Assembly (NCBI GenBank): GCA_023421505.1
Contig: JAEZTJ010000054.1
Span: forward strand, 1-18,420
Reading direction: 5' to 3'
Length of the DNA: 18,420 bases
From: Bacillota bacterium
GTDB lineage: Bacteria; Bacillota; Clostridia; Lachnospirales; Lachnospiraceae
The translations under genes and the position numbers were made by a program. The notes under the pieces were generated by a model that was given only the letters and a program-made list of their open reading frames with translations, was not told the DNA's origin and did not search any database. The stretch's first letter is position 1. Each line of letters opens with the position of its first letter. Below are positions 1 to 7,238 of this stretch, piece by piece.

Positions 1-810
1 TTTATGCTAGATACCATCGGAGAAATGTACGGAAGTGGTAATCATATCACAATCACACCGACCTTCTATTATGTGGATGCCAAGGGAAAGAATAGACAAC
101 AGGTAGACCTCTATTACAAAGAAGAGATTAACGGTAAGCTGCAGCCGATTGTCAAAGTAGGAGAAGGGATTGATCTCGTCAACATCCAATCTGGTTCAAC
201 CGGTAATATATATAGCAGAATACCGGAGAGGGAGATCAAAAATACAGCTGCGGTCATGAATAAAGCCTATGCCAAGATATCCACGCAGTACAGTGCGATG
301 TATTCCTACTCTAAGCTTAAGCTATTGCCGTCATTTCGAACCTTTATCGGTACAGACTATGCCGCTTTGATGACAGGCCTAAGCTCGTATACTGAGGTAA
401 AGAAGGAAAGGAAGGAACTGACCAAAACAGACCTATCAAAATATATACAGCGCTGGTATGGTACCTATAAGCTTCCGATGCATGTCCATGCCGTACCCAC
501 AGGCTATGATGTATATGGATATTTAAAAAAGCACGGGATTGATTATGCGGAAAACTTCTGGCTGACGGGTGGATATATTATTGTCAACTTCAATATCGTC
601 ACGATAGATAAAAACGGCAAGGAGCATTTATCCTATATCAATGCAAACAATTACTTAAAGAATGGCAACTGCTCTATGTGGGTAACCGAGGGTGCGCCTG
701 TGCAGAAGACAGATAATCAAGGGGCAGTATTTAATTTTAAAGCAGGTGATTTTGTTATCTTTTATACCGATAAAAAAGCAAGCGATGATTATGAAGGAAG
801 ACTGTATTAA
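1..810 (+). CDS. C-terminal part of a DUF5704-like, probably secreted protein (5' end outside window)
   Basis: The reading frame is open from base 1 and ends with TAA at 808-810. No Shine-Dalgarno site can precede the Met codon at base 4, so I read this as the last 269 residues of a longer protein. The segment is rich in Tyr and beta-strand-like stretches, has no membrane helix, and ends with a compact pattern (about residues 218-268: Asn-Tyr, an Asn-Cys-Ser-Met-Trp segment, Glu-Gly, then a Gly-Asp-Phe turn and a terminal Asp-Asp-Tyr). That tail resembles DUF5704 domains, found in secreted or surface proteins of Lachnospiraceae; this is recalled family knowledge, not a search result. No function is known. 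There is no convincing terminator directly after it. I am sure it is coding, but only moderately sure of the family name. Confidence 0.7.
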   Translation, partial: FMLDTIGEMYGSGNHITITPTFYYVDAKGKNRQQVDLYYKEEINGKLQPIVKVGEGIDLVNIQSGSTGNIYSRIPEREIKNTAAVMNKAYAKISTQYSAMYSYSKLKLLPSFRTFIGTDYAALMTGLSSYTEVKKERKELTKTDLSKYIQRWYGTYKLPMHVHAVPTGYDVYGYLKKHGIDYAENFWLTGGYIIVNFNIVTIDKNGKEHLSYINANNYLKNGNCSMWVTEGAPVQKTDNQGAVFNFKAGDFVIFYTDKKASDDYEGRLY

Positions 811-1156
811 ACAACAATAATCAACTAAAATAACAATTTAAAATCCATTACATATTAATTCAAAAATAATGCCGCATATTTTTGGTTATATAACATCAGT
901 ATGACATATTAAATAAAATATATATTAATTTATAATCAAAGAATTAGTAATCTAAGAGGTTATGATATCAATAATTAACACAGCTTCCAGCAAAAAGTTA
1001 TAAAGACTTTAACTATATATCAATTAAATTACACTTCTATCACAACTGCATAGTCAAAAGTTTTTAATAAAAAATAACTCTTTCAACGCATTTTATGGTA
1101 TCCTAATAGCTGCGAAACAGAGACACTTATTCAAGTGCGAAGCTTGAGTAAATAAT
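811..1156. other. AT-rich intergenic region, no gene seen
   Basis: This stretch separates a plus-strand gene from the tail of a minus-strand operon. All frames are broken by frequent stops and I see no RNA gene. One imperfect hairpin lies near 1127-1155 (arms TTATTCAAG and CTTGAGTAA with one G-T wobble), which could act as a second terminator for either converging transcript. Confidence 0.5.
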
Positions 1157-1173
1157 AAAATGTGCTGCATTTT
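1157..1173 (-). terminator. Small intrinsic terminator after the DUF3788 gene
   Basis: Read on the minus strand, arms AAAATG and CATTTT enclose a five-base loop and are followed by an AT-rich ATTATTT tail. It begins about 19 nt past the minus-strand stop codon. The stem is short and AT-rich, so termination strength is uncertain. Confidence 0.4.
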
Positions 1174-1191
1174 AACTTTGAATTTGGCGGC

Positions 1192-1629
1192 TTACGATTT
1201 GATGGGCTTCTTTTTTACCTTTATGAATTGAAAGATATCATTCAAATTATTCTTATCTAAAACTCTATAATGTATCCAGCCACCTTGTATCCCGCAGGGA
1301 TAGCGGTTGCTCCACAATTCTATTCCCCTTGATGATAAATAGGGCCTAATTTGCTCAATTTTCGAAATACAATTATCGCCAAGTTGTAATGTAACAGTAA
1401 ATGCGCCTGATTCAAAAAATACATAACAAATATGGCTCGATTTGTGACTATATTTATACCCCCAACCATAATTATTACCAAAAGGAAATTTCATTTCCTT
1501 AATAAGATGATAATTATTATTTAAAAAGCCTTCAAACTGCTGCAAAATAGTATGACTTTCAATTCCGATATAATGTTTTATATAATCGGGAGAAGGGGAA
1601 TGATTTTTATCAAGCAGGCGTTCATACAT
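1192..1629 (-). CDS. DUF3788 family protein
   Basis: A 145-residue soluble protein with no signal peptide or membrane helix. The central pattern (about residues 48-90: Phe-Pro-Phe-Gly, Gly-Trp-Gly-Tyr-Lys-Tyr, a Cys-Tyr-Val-Phe-Phe-Glu strand, then Gly-Ala-Phe-Thr-Val) is what I recall of DUF3788, a small family of about 140 residues common in Firmicutes and often linked to GyrI-like effector-binding proteins. Its biochemical function is not known. The ATG overlaps the 3' end of the upstream minus-strand gene by 8 bp, and its Shine-Dalgarno (GGTGGTGA on the minus strand) lies inside that gene, so translation is probably coupled. The pairing with a GyrI-like protein supports a shared role in sensing small molecules or stress, which is inference. 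Confidence 0.75.
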   Translation of the reverse strand: MYERLLDKNHSPSPDYIKHYIGIESHTILQQFEGFLNNNYHLIKEMKFPFGNNYGWGYKYSHKSSHICYVFFESGAFTVTLQLGDNCISKIEQIRPYLSSRGIELWSNRYPCGIQGGWIHYRVLDKNNLNDIFQFIKVKKKPIKS

Positions 1630-2092
1630 GAGCTTTCACCACCGGAACCCATAATTCAAACATGTCATTAACACTGAAAGGATAGTATTCAAAATAAAGA
1701 TTATGTTCTTCATAAACCTTAAATCCAGTTTTCGGAATTTCGTTATAATAAAACTCAGTCCAGGCCTTAATAATATCTTCTCCTTTTGGAAAACGAGCCA
1801 CCGCATAGGTGGTTTTTGTAATTTTCTTTATCAAAGAGTTTTCTGGAGCAGGATTCTCTTCCGCAACCTCTATACCTAGTAAGTAGCAGTATCGCCTGTG
1901 ATCTTCGGTATACCAGCTTAATCCGTAATATCCTTTTTTACTGCCCTTAAGCTTTGTTAGAATGGCTTCCTTTTCGTTACCAAAAAAATCACTGTATAAA
2001 TCTGAAATATCTTTATCGTTTTGTTCCGGTTTTGTTTCCACCATATATCCGCAAATAAAAAAGGTTTCTCTTTCCATAATATTAATATTCAT
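1622..2092 (-). CDS. GyrI-like / AraC effector-binding domain protein
   Basis: A 156-residue protein made of a single effector-binding (GyrI-like, SOUL-related) domain with no DNA-binding helix-turn-helix. The visible signature includes an N-terminal strand with Cys-Gly-Tyr, a Gly-Leu-Ser-Trp-Tyr turn, the Tyr-Leu-Leu-Gly-Ile-Glu-Val strand, a Tyr-Ala-Val-Ala-Arg-Phe strand followed by an Ala-Trp helix, and a C-terminal Tyr-Phe-Glu-Tyr-Tyr-Pro then Glu-Leu-Trp-Val-Pro-Val. Such stand-alone domains bind hydrophobic or cationic small molecules, and some protect gyrase or hydrolyse xenobiotics; the ligand here cannot be told. The start at 2092 is preceded on the minus strand by AGGGG seven bases upstream. 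An internal Met five codons on lacks as good a site. It is the first gene of a two-gene operon with the DUF3788 gene. Confidence 0.8.
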   Translation of the reverse strand: MNINIMERETFFICGYMVETKPEQNDKDISDLYSDFFGNEKEAILTKLKGSKKGYYGLSWYTEDHRRYCYLLGIEVAEENPAPENSLIKKITKTTYAVARFPKGEDIIKAWTEFYYNEIPKTGFKVYEEHNLYFEYYPFSVNDMFELWVPVVKAHV

Positions 2093-2343
2093 ATTCTTAC
2101 CCCTAAAAGTATAATTTCCTATATATTAGCATATCTATTACGACAATAGTATGTCATATTAAAACAAAAAAGCTGAATAATTAATCAAAGCTGCTATGAA
2201 TTTAGCTGTTTTGATGTAAACAAGAAACACGTTTCCGGAGATAGCTTCTAATCTATTTCTGATTATATCTTTGTTAATGGCTATACCCTTTTAAAGGCTA
2301 GCATGTTTTTGGAAAGATTATTCACATTAACTGGCAGATGTAT
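2093..2343. other. Divergent intergenic region between the GyrI-like gene and coaB
   Basis: About 250 nt between divergently transcribed genes, with stops in all frames. A TATACT sequence at 2108-2113 on the minus strand could be the -10 of the GyrI-like operon, but it has no good -35 partner. I see no further gene, repeat or riboswitch-like fold. Confidence 0.45.
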
Positions 2344-2372
2344 TTGACAAAATCCATAACTTGCATAATAAT
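2344..2372 (+). promoter_or_regulatory. Promoter of the coaB-coaC-peptidase operon
   Basis: A consensus -35 TTGACA at 2344-2349 is followed, after 16-17 bp, by TAATAA/AATAAT at 2366-2372 as the -10. Transcription would begin near 2378, leaving a leader of about 45 nt before the ATG at 2424. The promoter covers the TTG codon at 2361, which argues against that codon being the translation start. Confidence 0.55.
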
Positions 2373-2423
2373 AAATACCATAAAATTTTAACACTGTCCT
2401 ATGGCAGCAGAGGGGAGGCAATA

Positions 2424-3197
2424 ATGAATATTATTATTACGGCAGGGGGCACAAGGGAACGAATTGATGCGGTCAGAACCATCACAAATGATGCGACCGG
2501 CAGGCTTGGAAGCCTGATTGCAGAGTCGTTCTCCCGAAGACTGTCTGATAAAGAGCATACAATTTATTATCTATGTGGTATGGGCGCGGTGCTTCCGAGG
2601 TCAGATGACAGGAATATTCAAATCCTGCGGATTGAAGGAACGGATCAGCTGCACAGTCAAATAAAGCATTTACTTACTACAAAGAAAATAGATGCAGTCA
2701 TCCATTCCATGGCTGTAAGTGATTATAAAGTAAGCAATGTCACCACTGTGGAGGAGATTGCTCAGAATCTTTTTCAGAAAAAGGCTGAGTTATTAAGTGC
2801 AGGCAGCTATGAAGAGTGGAGAAGGGTAATACTTGAGACTGCGAAGGGACAAGTAGTAAAAGGACAGCAGAAAATCAGCTCCGATTTGGAGTACCCCCTT
2901 TTAATGCTTGAAAAAACCCCGAAGGTCATCGGGATCATGAAGAAAACCAGTCCGCAGACGCTTTTGGTTGGATTTAAGCTGCTGTCTGGTGTAGGTGTGG
3001 AACAGCTAATAGATACGGCATACAAGCTCTTACTTAAAAACAGCTGTGATTTCGTACTAGCGAATGAAACACAGAGTATAAAAGAGGGAGAACATATTGG
3101 TTATCTGCTTCATAAAGACAAAAGCTATAAAACATTTACGACGAAGGAGCAGATCGCAGAAGGAATTGCAGACTGCATCCTGAAGGAAATAAAGTAG
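2424..3197 (+). CDS. coaB: Phosphopantothenate--cysteine ligase (monofunctional CoaB)
   Basis: CoaB joins 4'-phosphopantothenate to cysteine in the cytosol, using a nucleotide triphosphate, in CoA synthesis. The 257-residue product begins with a Rossmann-type strand and Gly-Gly-Thr (residues 9-11), followed by Ile-Asp-x-Val-Arg (14-18) and Thr-Asn-(3)-Gly-Arg-Leu-Gly, matching the stand-alone CoaB of streptococci and enterococci rather than the C-terminal half of a CoaBC fusion. Later features are the Lys-rich middle segment and a Val-Leu-Ala-Asn-Glu motif near the C-terminus. I chose the ATG at 2424 because AGGGGAGG lies five bases upstream; the frame extends back to a TTG at 2361, but that lies inside the promoter. 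The gene for the next step, coaC, follows after 66 nt. Confidence 0.9.
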   Translation: MNIIITAGGTRERIDAVRTITNDATGRLGSLIAESFSRRLSDKEHTIYYLCGMGAVLPRSDDRNIQILRIEGTDQLHSQIKHLLTTKKIDAVIHSMAVSDYKVSNVTTVEEIAQNLFQKKAELLSAGSYEEWRRVILETAKGQVVKGQQKISSDLEYPLLMLEKTPKVIGIMKKTSPQTLLVGFKLLSGVGVEQLIDTAYKLLLKNSCDFVLANETQSIKEGEHIGYLLHKDKSYKTFTTKEQIAEGIADCILKEIK

Positions 3198-3263
3198 AAG
3201 GTTCTTCGTAGTAGTTGAAAACAATTTAATTTTACAAGCTGCACAGGCAGAAATGGAGGAACT

Positions 3264-3818
3264 ATGAAAAATATTATTCTTGGTGTAACCGGTAGCATTG
3301 CCGCTTTTAAAGCAGCGGAACTGGCACACTTTTTCTTTAAACAAGGTTATGAGGTGGAAGTGATCATGACGGAAAACGCAAAGCAATTTATTACACCGCT
3401 AACCTTTCGCTCATTAACAAAAAGAAATGTTTATGCAGAAATGTTTCAGGATGATTTTCCTATGGATATAAAGCATATTTCGTTAGCGCAAAAGGCAGAT
3501 GTGGTTCTGATTGCACCGGCAACCGCAAATATAATTGGAAAAATAGCTGCCGGGATTGGAGATGATATGCTTTCCACTACAATTTTGGCAATCAGGGATA
3601 AGCCAGTCTTAATCGCACCCGCAATGAATACGAATATGTGGGATAATCCTATTGTTCAGGACAATATTATAAAATTAAAAAAATATGGATATCAGTTTAT
3701 TGAACCGAAGGAAAGTATGTTGGCCTGCGGAGTTGTCGACAAAGGCGCGCTTGCAGAGCTAGAAGATATCATAAAAGCGGTTAATAAGTGTATGGAGAAT
3801 AAAAATGAAGCAAATTAG
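3264..3818 (+). CDS. coaC: Phosphopantothenoylcysteine decarboxylase (CoaC)
   Basis: CoaC is an FMN-dependent decarboxylase that turns 4'-phosphopantothenoylcysteine into 4'-phosphopantetheine. The 184-residue length fits the monofunctional HFCD flavoprotein family. Visible signatures are the N-terminal Gly-Val-Thr-Gly-Ser-Ile FMN phosphate loop (residues 7-12), the catalytic His71 in His-Ile-Ser-Leu, an Ala-Pro-Ala-Thr-Ala-Asn flavin loop (84-89), the substrate-clamp motif Pro-Ala-Met-Asn-x-x-Met-Trp (119-126) and the active-site Cys155 in Ala-Cys-Gly. The motif usually read as ACGD here continues Val-Val-Asp-Lys-Gly, so the Asp is displaced; the Cys is kept and I expect an active enzyme. 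GGAGGA precedes the ATG. Its 3' end overlaps the peptidase gene by 14 bp. Confidence 0.92.
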   Translation: MKNIILGVTGSIAAFKAAELAHFFFKQGYEVEVIMTENAKQFITPLTFRSLTKRNVYAEMFQDDFPMDIKHISLAQKADVVLIAPATANIIGKIAAGIGDDMLSTTILAIRDKPVLIAPAMNTNMWDNPIVQDNIIKLKKYGYQFIEPKESMLACGVVDKGALAELEDIIKAVNKCMENKNEAN

Positions 3819-4812
3819 TATAACAGAGCTTGAAGAATTTCATATAGGGAATGCACAAAACACGGAAGCAGGGACCGGTTGTACCGTAGTCATCTGTGAG
3901 GAAGGAGCTGCGGCAGGAGTCGATGTCCGCGGCGGTTCTCCCGGAACCAGAGAGACGGATGCTTTAAATCCAAGTAATCTACGACAGAGCATTCATGCGG
4001 TAACACTTGCGGGTGGAAGTGCCTTCGGTCTGGATGCGGCAGGCGGCGTGATGAGATTTCTTGAGGAGAAGGGTATTGGCAGGGATGTCGGAATAGTAAA
4101 GGTTCCTATTGTCTGCGGTGCAATTCTATTTGATTTAAAATGCGGTGACTATAAGATAAGACCGGATATTAAGATGGGCTATGAGGCATGTCATAATGCC
4201 TATAGAGAGATACCCAGACAAGGAAATTATGGGGCCGGTACCGGAGCAACAATCGGAACGATAAAGGGTACAGAATATGCCATGAAGGGCGGGCTGGGTA
4301 TGGCCTGCTTTCGGGTAGGAGAACTTATGGTAGGGGCAGTCATTGCTGTTAATTGTATAGGAGATATCTTTGATAAAGAGCAGAATAAATTGATAGCGGG
4401 TGTGCAAAGTGAGGATAAGACTGCACTTGCGGGAAGTGAAGCGGTAATGCTTTCATCCTATGAGGATCATAGCGACTTCTATAGCGGAAATACGATTATC
4501 GGAACCGTAATCACGAACGCCAGACTTACCAAAGACCAGGTAAATAAGCTGGCATCCATCTCACACAATGGAATTGCCAGGGCAGTTCGCCCCGCACATA
4601 CAATTTATGATGGAGATACTTTATTTACGATGGCTTCAGGAAAGGTTTCAGCTAATCTTGATTCAGTAGCGATATTGGCTGCTCATGCGGTAGAGCAGGC
4701 TATCATAAATGGAGTAAAAAATGCGGAAACAGCGTATGGTTATACCTCCTGTCGTGAATTTAATCAGAAATGTAAGCTGGTTATAGCTAACAGCGGTAAT
4801 ATCTCCCATTGA
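3805..4812 (+). CDS. P1/S58 (DmpA-type) family peptidase
   Basis: A 335-residue member of the DmpA/BapA N-terminal-nucleophile family, which self-cleaves into two chains and acts as an aminopeptidase, in some members on N-terminal beta-alanine or D-amino acids. Visible family features are the N-terminal Asn-Ala-x-x-x-Glu-Ala-Gly-Thr-Gly-Cys-Thr, the Asp-Val-Arg-Gly-Gly-(x)-Pro-Gly-Thr-Arg-Glu-Thr-Asp segment (40-52), Leu-(x)-Gly-Gly-Ser-Ala-Phe-Gly-Leu-Asp (68-77) and Gly-Ala-Gly-Thr-Gly-Ala-Thr-Ile-Gly (143-151). The family pattern suggests cleavage at a Gly-Thr bond with Thr146 as nucleophile, which is inference. There is no signal peptide, so it should be cytosolic. GGAG at 3794-3797 precedes the ATG. 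The overlap with coaC implies translational coupling and a tie to CoA metabolism. Confidence 0.88.
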   Translation: MKQISITELEEFHIGNAQNTEAGTGCTVVICEEGAAAGVDVRGGSPGTRETDALNPSNLRQSIHAVTLAGGSAFGLDAAGGVMRFLEEKGIGRDVGIVKVPIVCGAILFDLKCGDYKIRPDIKMGYEACHNAYREIPRQGNYGAGTGATIGTIKGTEYAMKGGLGMACFRVGELMVGAVIAVNCIGDIFDKEQNKLIAGVQSEDKTALAGSEAVMLSSYEDHSDFYSGNTIIGTVITNARLTKDQVNKLASISHNGIARAVRPAHTIYDGDTLFTMASGKVSANLDSVAILAAHAVEQAIINGVKNAETAYGYTSCREFNQKCKLVIANSGNISH

Positions 4813-5072
4813 ATTTAAGTTCTGGATTTTATAAAATTTATATATAGCCAGAGTATTAAATATAGGTTGTTAATAAACAGCTAGCTGCTGACTTTTAACA
4901 AACTAGTTCCCTAGCTTTTTGGACATATTATTCGATGAAAAGCTGTTTTGCTATTCTTCATAAGCCACTTCTACAAGGCTTGTGCCTGCATGTTATTTGC
5001 AGGCCAATTTATCCTAACAAATTATATTATTTAATAAAGGCTGATTCTTGTTTTCTGCGAAGGAGAGGATTT
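4813..5072 (+). promoter_or_regulatory. Intergenic region and leader upstream of the transglutaminase gene
   Basis: No gene is supported here, although the downstream frame stays open back to an ATG at 4935. Arms AGCTAG (4879-4884) and CTAGCT (4911-4916) followed by TTTT could terminate the CoA operon, though the loop is long. A nested palindrome is also present: TTGTTAA at 4867-4873 and TTAACAA at 4895-4901 around the 10-bp palindrome at 4878-4887. A perfect 7-bp stem GCCTGCA/TGCAGGC at 4984-5004 lies about 70 nt before the start codon. No TTGACA-type promoter stands out. Confidence 0.4.
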
Positions 5073-5915
5073 ATGGCGAAAAGAATTCTGGGAATTGTTA
5101 TGGTAATGCTATTCATTTACTTCAGTGTACCGATTGATGCCAGTGCGCAGACTTATTCAAAGAAGGAAGACGTCTATCAGGTCATCAAGGATAAGCTCCT
5201 GACACGCAATGAGAAATTTACCCTTCAGATGAGTGTGAAGACAATGAAGGAAATTGGCACCAACGCGGATTTATTTGATATTGTAGCTGCAATTGATGAC
5301 AAGAATACCTCTAAGGATGCTGATTATTTGAAGCTTTCTGTAAGCAGCTGGAGCGCTAATTGGAAGTGGAGTAGCCTAGGAGGCACAGCGTCTCTTACCT
5401 TCGCTGCTAGATATAAGACAACACTAGAGCAGGAGAAGAAAGTAGATGCGAAGATTCAAAGCGTGCTGAAAGCTATGGATTTGAAGGATGCCACTGATTA
5501 TGAGAAGGTGAAGGCGATTCACGATTACCTTATTAATCGAGTAAGCTATGATAGAACCCTAAAAAAGCATTCGGCTTATCACGCTTTAATAGGTAAATCC
5601 GCCGTGTGTGAGGGTTATACGTCAGCAGCCTATAGGATATTTACAGAGGCAGGACTTGAAACCAGGATTATAACCGGAATGGCAGGCGGAGGCGCCCATG
5701 CCTGGAATATCGTTAAAGTAGAGGATGAGTGGTATCATATTGACCTAACCTGGGATGATCCGATCACGAATACGGGAGAGCAAATTTTAAGATATGATTA
5801 TTTTCTAAAGAATGATAAGGATTTCAGTGACCATATTAGGGACGCGGAATTTCGTACAAATGCATTTCTCAAAGCATATCCAATAGCTACTAATAGTTAT
5901 GAAAGTAATGATTAA
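5073..5915 (+). CDS. Secreted transglutaminase-like (cysteine protease fold) protein
   Basis: A 280-residue protein with an N-terminal signal peptide: Lys-Arg at residues 3-4, a hydrophobic core at about 5-19, and a probable cleavage after Ala-Ser-Ala (about residue 25). The mature part ends in a transglutaminase-like domain (about 140-250) with a complete Cys-His-Asp triad: Cys179 in Ala-Val-Cys-Glu-Gly-Tyr, His209 in His-Ala-Trp-Asn, and Asp224 in Asp-Leu-Thr-Trp-Asp-Asp-Pro. Bacterial members act outside the membrane as proteases, amidases or cross-linkers; the substrate cannot be told. I chose the ATG at 5073 because AGGAGAGG is placed correctly and the signal peptide then begins at once. 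An in-frame ATG at 4935 would add 46 residues without a ribosome site. The gene appears monocistronic. Confidence 0.88.
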   Translation: MAKRILGIVMVMLFIYFSVPIDASAQTYSKKEDVYQVIKDKLLTRNEKFTLQMSVKTMKEIGTNADLFDIVAAIDDKNTSKDADYLKLSVSSWSANWKWSSLGGTASLTFAARYKTTLEQEKKVDAKIQSVLKAMDLKDATDYEKVKAIHDYLINRVSYDRTLKKHSAYHALIGKSAVCEGYTSAAYRIFTEAGLETRIITGMAGGGAHAWNIVKVEDEWYHIDLTWDDPITNTGEQILRYDYFLKNDKDFSDHIRDAEFRTNAFLKAYPIATNSYESND

Positions 5916-5946
5916 AGGAATGAAGCATAATATGAATTCTAATTTT

Positions 5947-5978
5947 AAGAGCGGCCATTTTGAAAATGGCCGCTCTTT
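5947..5978 (+). terminator. Strong hairpin terminator after the transglutaminase gene
   Basis: Two perfectly complementary 15-base arms (5947-5961 and 5963-5977) contain the GC-rich core GAGCGGCC/GGCCGCTC and enclose essentially no loop, so the top pairs must open. It lies about 30 nt after the stop codon. The run of T after the stem is short (TTT), so efficiency is inferred from the stem. Confidence 0.75.
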
Positions 5979-6119
5979 GCGAGTGTTATATGGATTCGAA
6001 TAATAAAGCTGAAGTTTGTTATAGATTGACAGCATATACTGATTGATTGGAAGCCTTCGGATAAGCATAGAATTAATATTTTCAAGAATGCATATCTTTA
6101 ATATAAAACAAAATTGATG

Positions 6120-6148
6120 TTGACAACTGGAAAATAGTGAGATATACT
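6120..6148 (+). promoter_or_regulatory. Consensus sigma-A promoter of the marR operon
   Basis: TTGACA at 6120-6125 and TATACT at 6143-6148 are separated by exactly 17 bp. This is the best promoter match in the window. The -10 overlaps the palindromic operator immediately downstream. Confidence 0.8.
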
Positions 6149-6177
6149 AAGCACACTTATAATAAGTACACTTAGTA
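6145..6177 (+). promoter_or_regulatory. Palindromic MarR-type operator overlapping the -10
   Basis: A 33-bp interrupted palindrome runs from TACTAAG (6145-6151) to CTTAGTA (6171-6177), with an inner pair ACTTAT/ATAAGT around the centre. It can also be read as two adjacent half-overlapping sites of the form TAAG-N4-CTTA. Covering the -10 and the expected transcription start, it is placed as a repressor site, most simply for the MarR protein encoded 14 nt further on. The assignment to this regulator is inference. Confidence 0.7.
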
Positions 6178-6190
6178 TTTGGGAGGAAGT

Positions 6191-6619
6191 ATGAGAATTC
6201 AAGATTCATTTGGTTATATAATTAGTATCAATGCAAAGCTTATAAAAAGACAGCTTGAAGGCAAAATCAAAAAATATGATATCACCTCGGCACAATGGTC
6301 TGTATTAAAGCTATTATCAGTTGAGAACAACTTAACACAAGTGGAAATTGCATATAAGCTTAAAGCAGATATCGTAACGATTGGTTTAATAATAGACCGG
6401 CTTGTGAAGAAGAATATGCTGCAAAAAGTGCAGGATGAGAAGGATCGAAGAGCTTATAAAATAAGCATAGCAGATCATGTAAGAGATATTGTGGGTATCA
6501 TTGAGGAGGAAGCCGTTAAGTGTAATGAGGTGGCACTTGATAATTTTACGGATAAAGAAGTGGAGACCCTATTTTTTTTACTAAATAAAGTATTACATAA
6601 CTTGTCAAAGGAGAATTAA
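6191..6619 (+). CDS. MarR family transcriptional regulator
   Basis: A 142-residue winged-helix repressor. The sequence shows an N-terminal dimerisation helix, the Thr-Ser-Ala-Gln-Trp-Ser-Val-Leu helix (about residues 32-39), the recognition helix region following Leu-Thr-Gln-Val-Glu-Ile-Ala (about 49-71), a wing containing Asp-Glu-Lys-Asp-Arg-Arg-Ala-Tyr-Lys (about 83-91), and a C-terminal dimerisation helix. The Asp-x-Arg-Arg wing is characteristic of MarR. I place the start at ATG 6191; the frame also has a TTG at 6179, but the GGGAGGA ribosome site lies between the two, which rules the TTG out. The operator over its promoter suggests negative autoregulation, released by an unknown ligand. 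The membrane protein gene follows after 2 nt and should be co-transcribed. Confidence 0.92.
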   Translation: MRIQDSFGYIISINAKLIKRQLEGKIKKYDITSAQWSVLKLLSVENNLTQVEIAYKLKADIVTIGLIIDRLVKKNMLQKVQDEKDRRAYKISIADHVRDIVGIIEEEAVKCNEVALDNFTDKEVETLFFLLNKVLHNLSKEN

Positions 6620-6621
6620 TT

Positions 6622-6999
6622 ATGTCGTGGAAATTAGAAATATTCAGAGCTTTTTTTGTAGCACTGGGCGCTTTTCAGGTAATCAGCAACAGCATATACT
6701 TGATCAAAGAAAATGGTCTGGAGCTCGCAGCAAGACAGCACCAGGAAATACCTCCAAATTTAAAGAAGGCTCAGATTAAAGCAAAGGTAATATGCATGTT
6801 ACTATCGGGTATCCTTTTCCTGATGGCAGGACTTTACTCTTATTTTACACATTCTTTTCAATATGTTGCATCGGTTGCTGTACTTGCAGTCTTTGCGGTC
6901 TATGCCGTGATAGAAGCCTGCTGCTACAGATATTGGCGTACCATATGCTTTTCCTGTCTGAGTATCCTGTTCCTGGTTTTACTTCTGCTAGGTAAGTAA
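6622..6999 (+). CDS. Small membrane protein with four helices, in the marR operon
   Basis: A 125-residue protein with four predicted membrane helices at about residues 7-27, 53-72, 79-98 and 104-123, and a polar loop between the first two (about 30-50, containing Gln-His-Gln-Glu and Pro-Pro). I do not recognise a named family. It starts 2 nt after the marR stop, with AAAGGAG inside the end of marR as ribosome site, so it belongs to that regulator's operon and is probably a target. Four-helix proteins under MarR control can take part in efflux or envelope stress, but nothing in this sequence settles that. An overlapping frame inside it is a shadow. Confidence 0.75.
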   Translation: MSWKLEIFRAFFVALGAFQVISNSIYLIKENGLELAARQHQEIPPNLKKAQIKAKVICMLLSGILFLMAGLYSYFTHSFQYVASVAVLAVFAVYAVIEACCYRYWRTICFSCLSILFLVLLLLGK

Positions 7000-7002
7000 A
7001 TA

Positions 7003-7164
7003 GGTGATTGCGGAACTATGTAGTTTTATTAATTGTATACACATTAGATACATATTCCTTCGCTCCAACGCTCCTTCGGGCTTAAGTGTTTTAACACTTT
7101 ACTTCCGCTTCGGAATAGTATCTAATGTATACAATTCTTATAGTTTATAAGTTTCGCAATTACC
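7003..7164. mobile_element. MITE-like palindromic element
   Basis: About 162 bp that fold back on themselves: left end GGTGATTGCGGAACT (7003-7017), right end AGTTTCGCAATTACC (7150-7164), and long imperfect arms including AATTGTATACA, TTAGATAC and TATTCC on both sides. The centre carries its own small hairpin (AAGTGTT/AACACTT). It contains no reading frame of note. GGTAAGTAAATA occurs on both sides (6991-7002 and 7168-7179), beginning directly before the left end and three bases after the right end, which looks like a target duplication of about 12 bp. It sits just after the membrane protein's stop codon and may also terminate transcription. Being non-autonomous, it would need a transposase supplied in trans. 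Confidence 0.65.
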
Positions 7165-7238
7165 AAAGGTAAGTAAATAATAGGAGGTAAACTATACTCT
7201 GCAAATGATTTACAGCTATTTGGTATCGGCTATCAGGG

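Noticed and set aside
2361..2423. N-terminal extension of CoaB from TTG at 2361
   Set aside because: The codon overlaps the promoter and the extension does not resemble the family; AGGGGAGG supports ATG 2424.
4935..5072. N-terminal extension of the transglutaminase-like protein from ATG at 4935
   Set aside because: It lacks a ribosome site and would bury the signal peptide 46 residues inside the protein.
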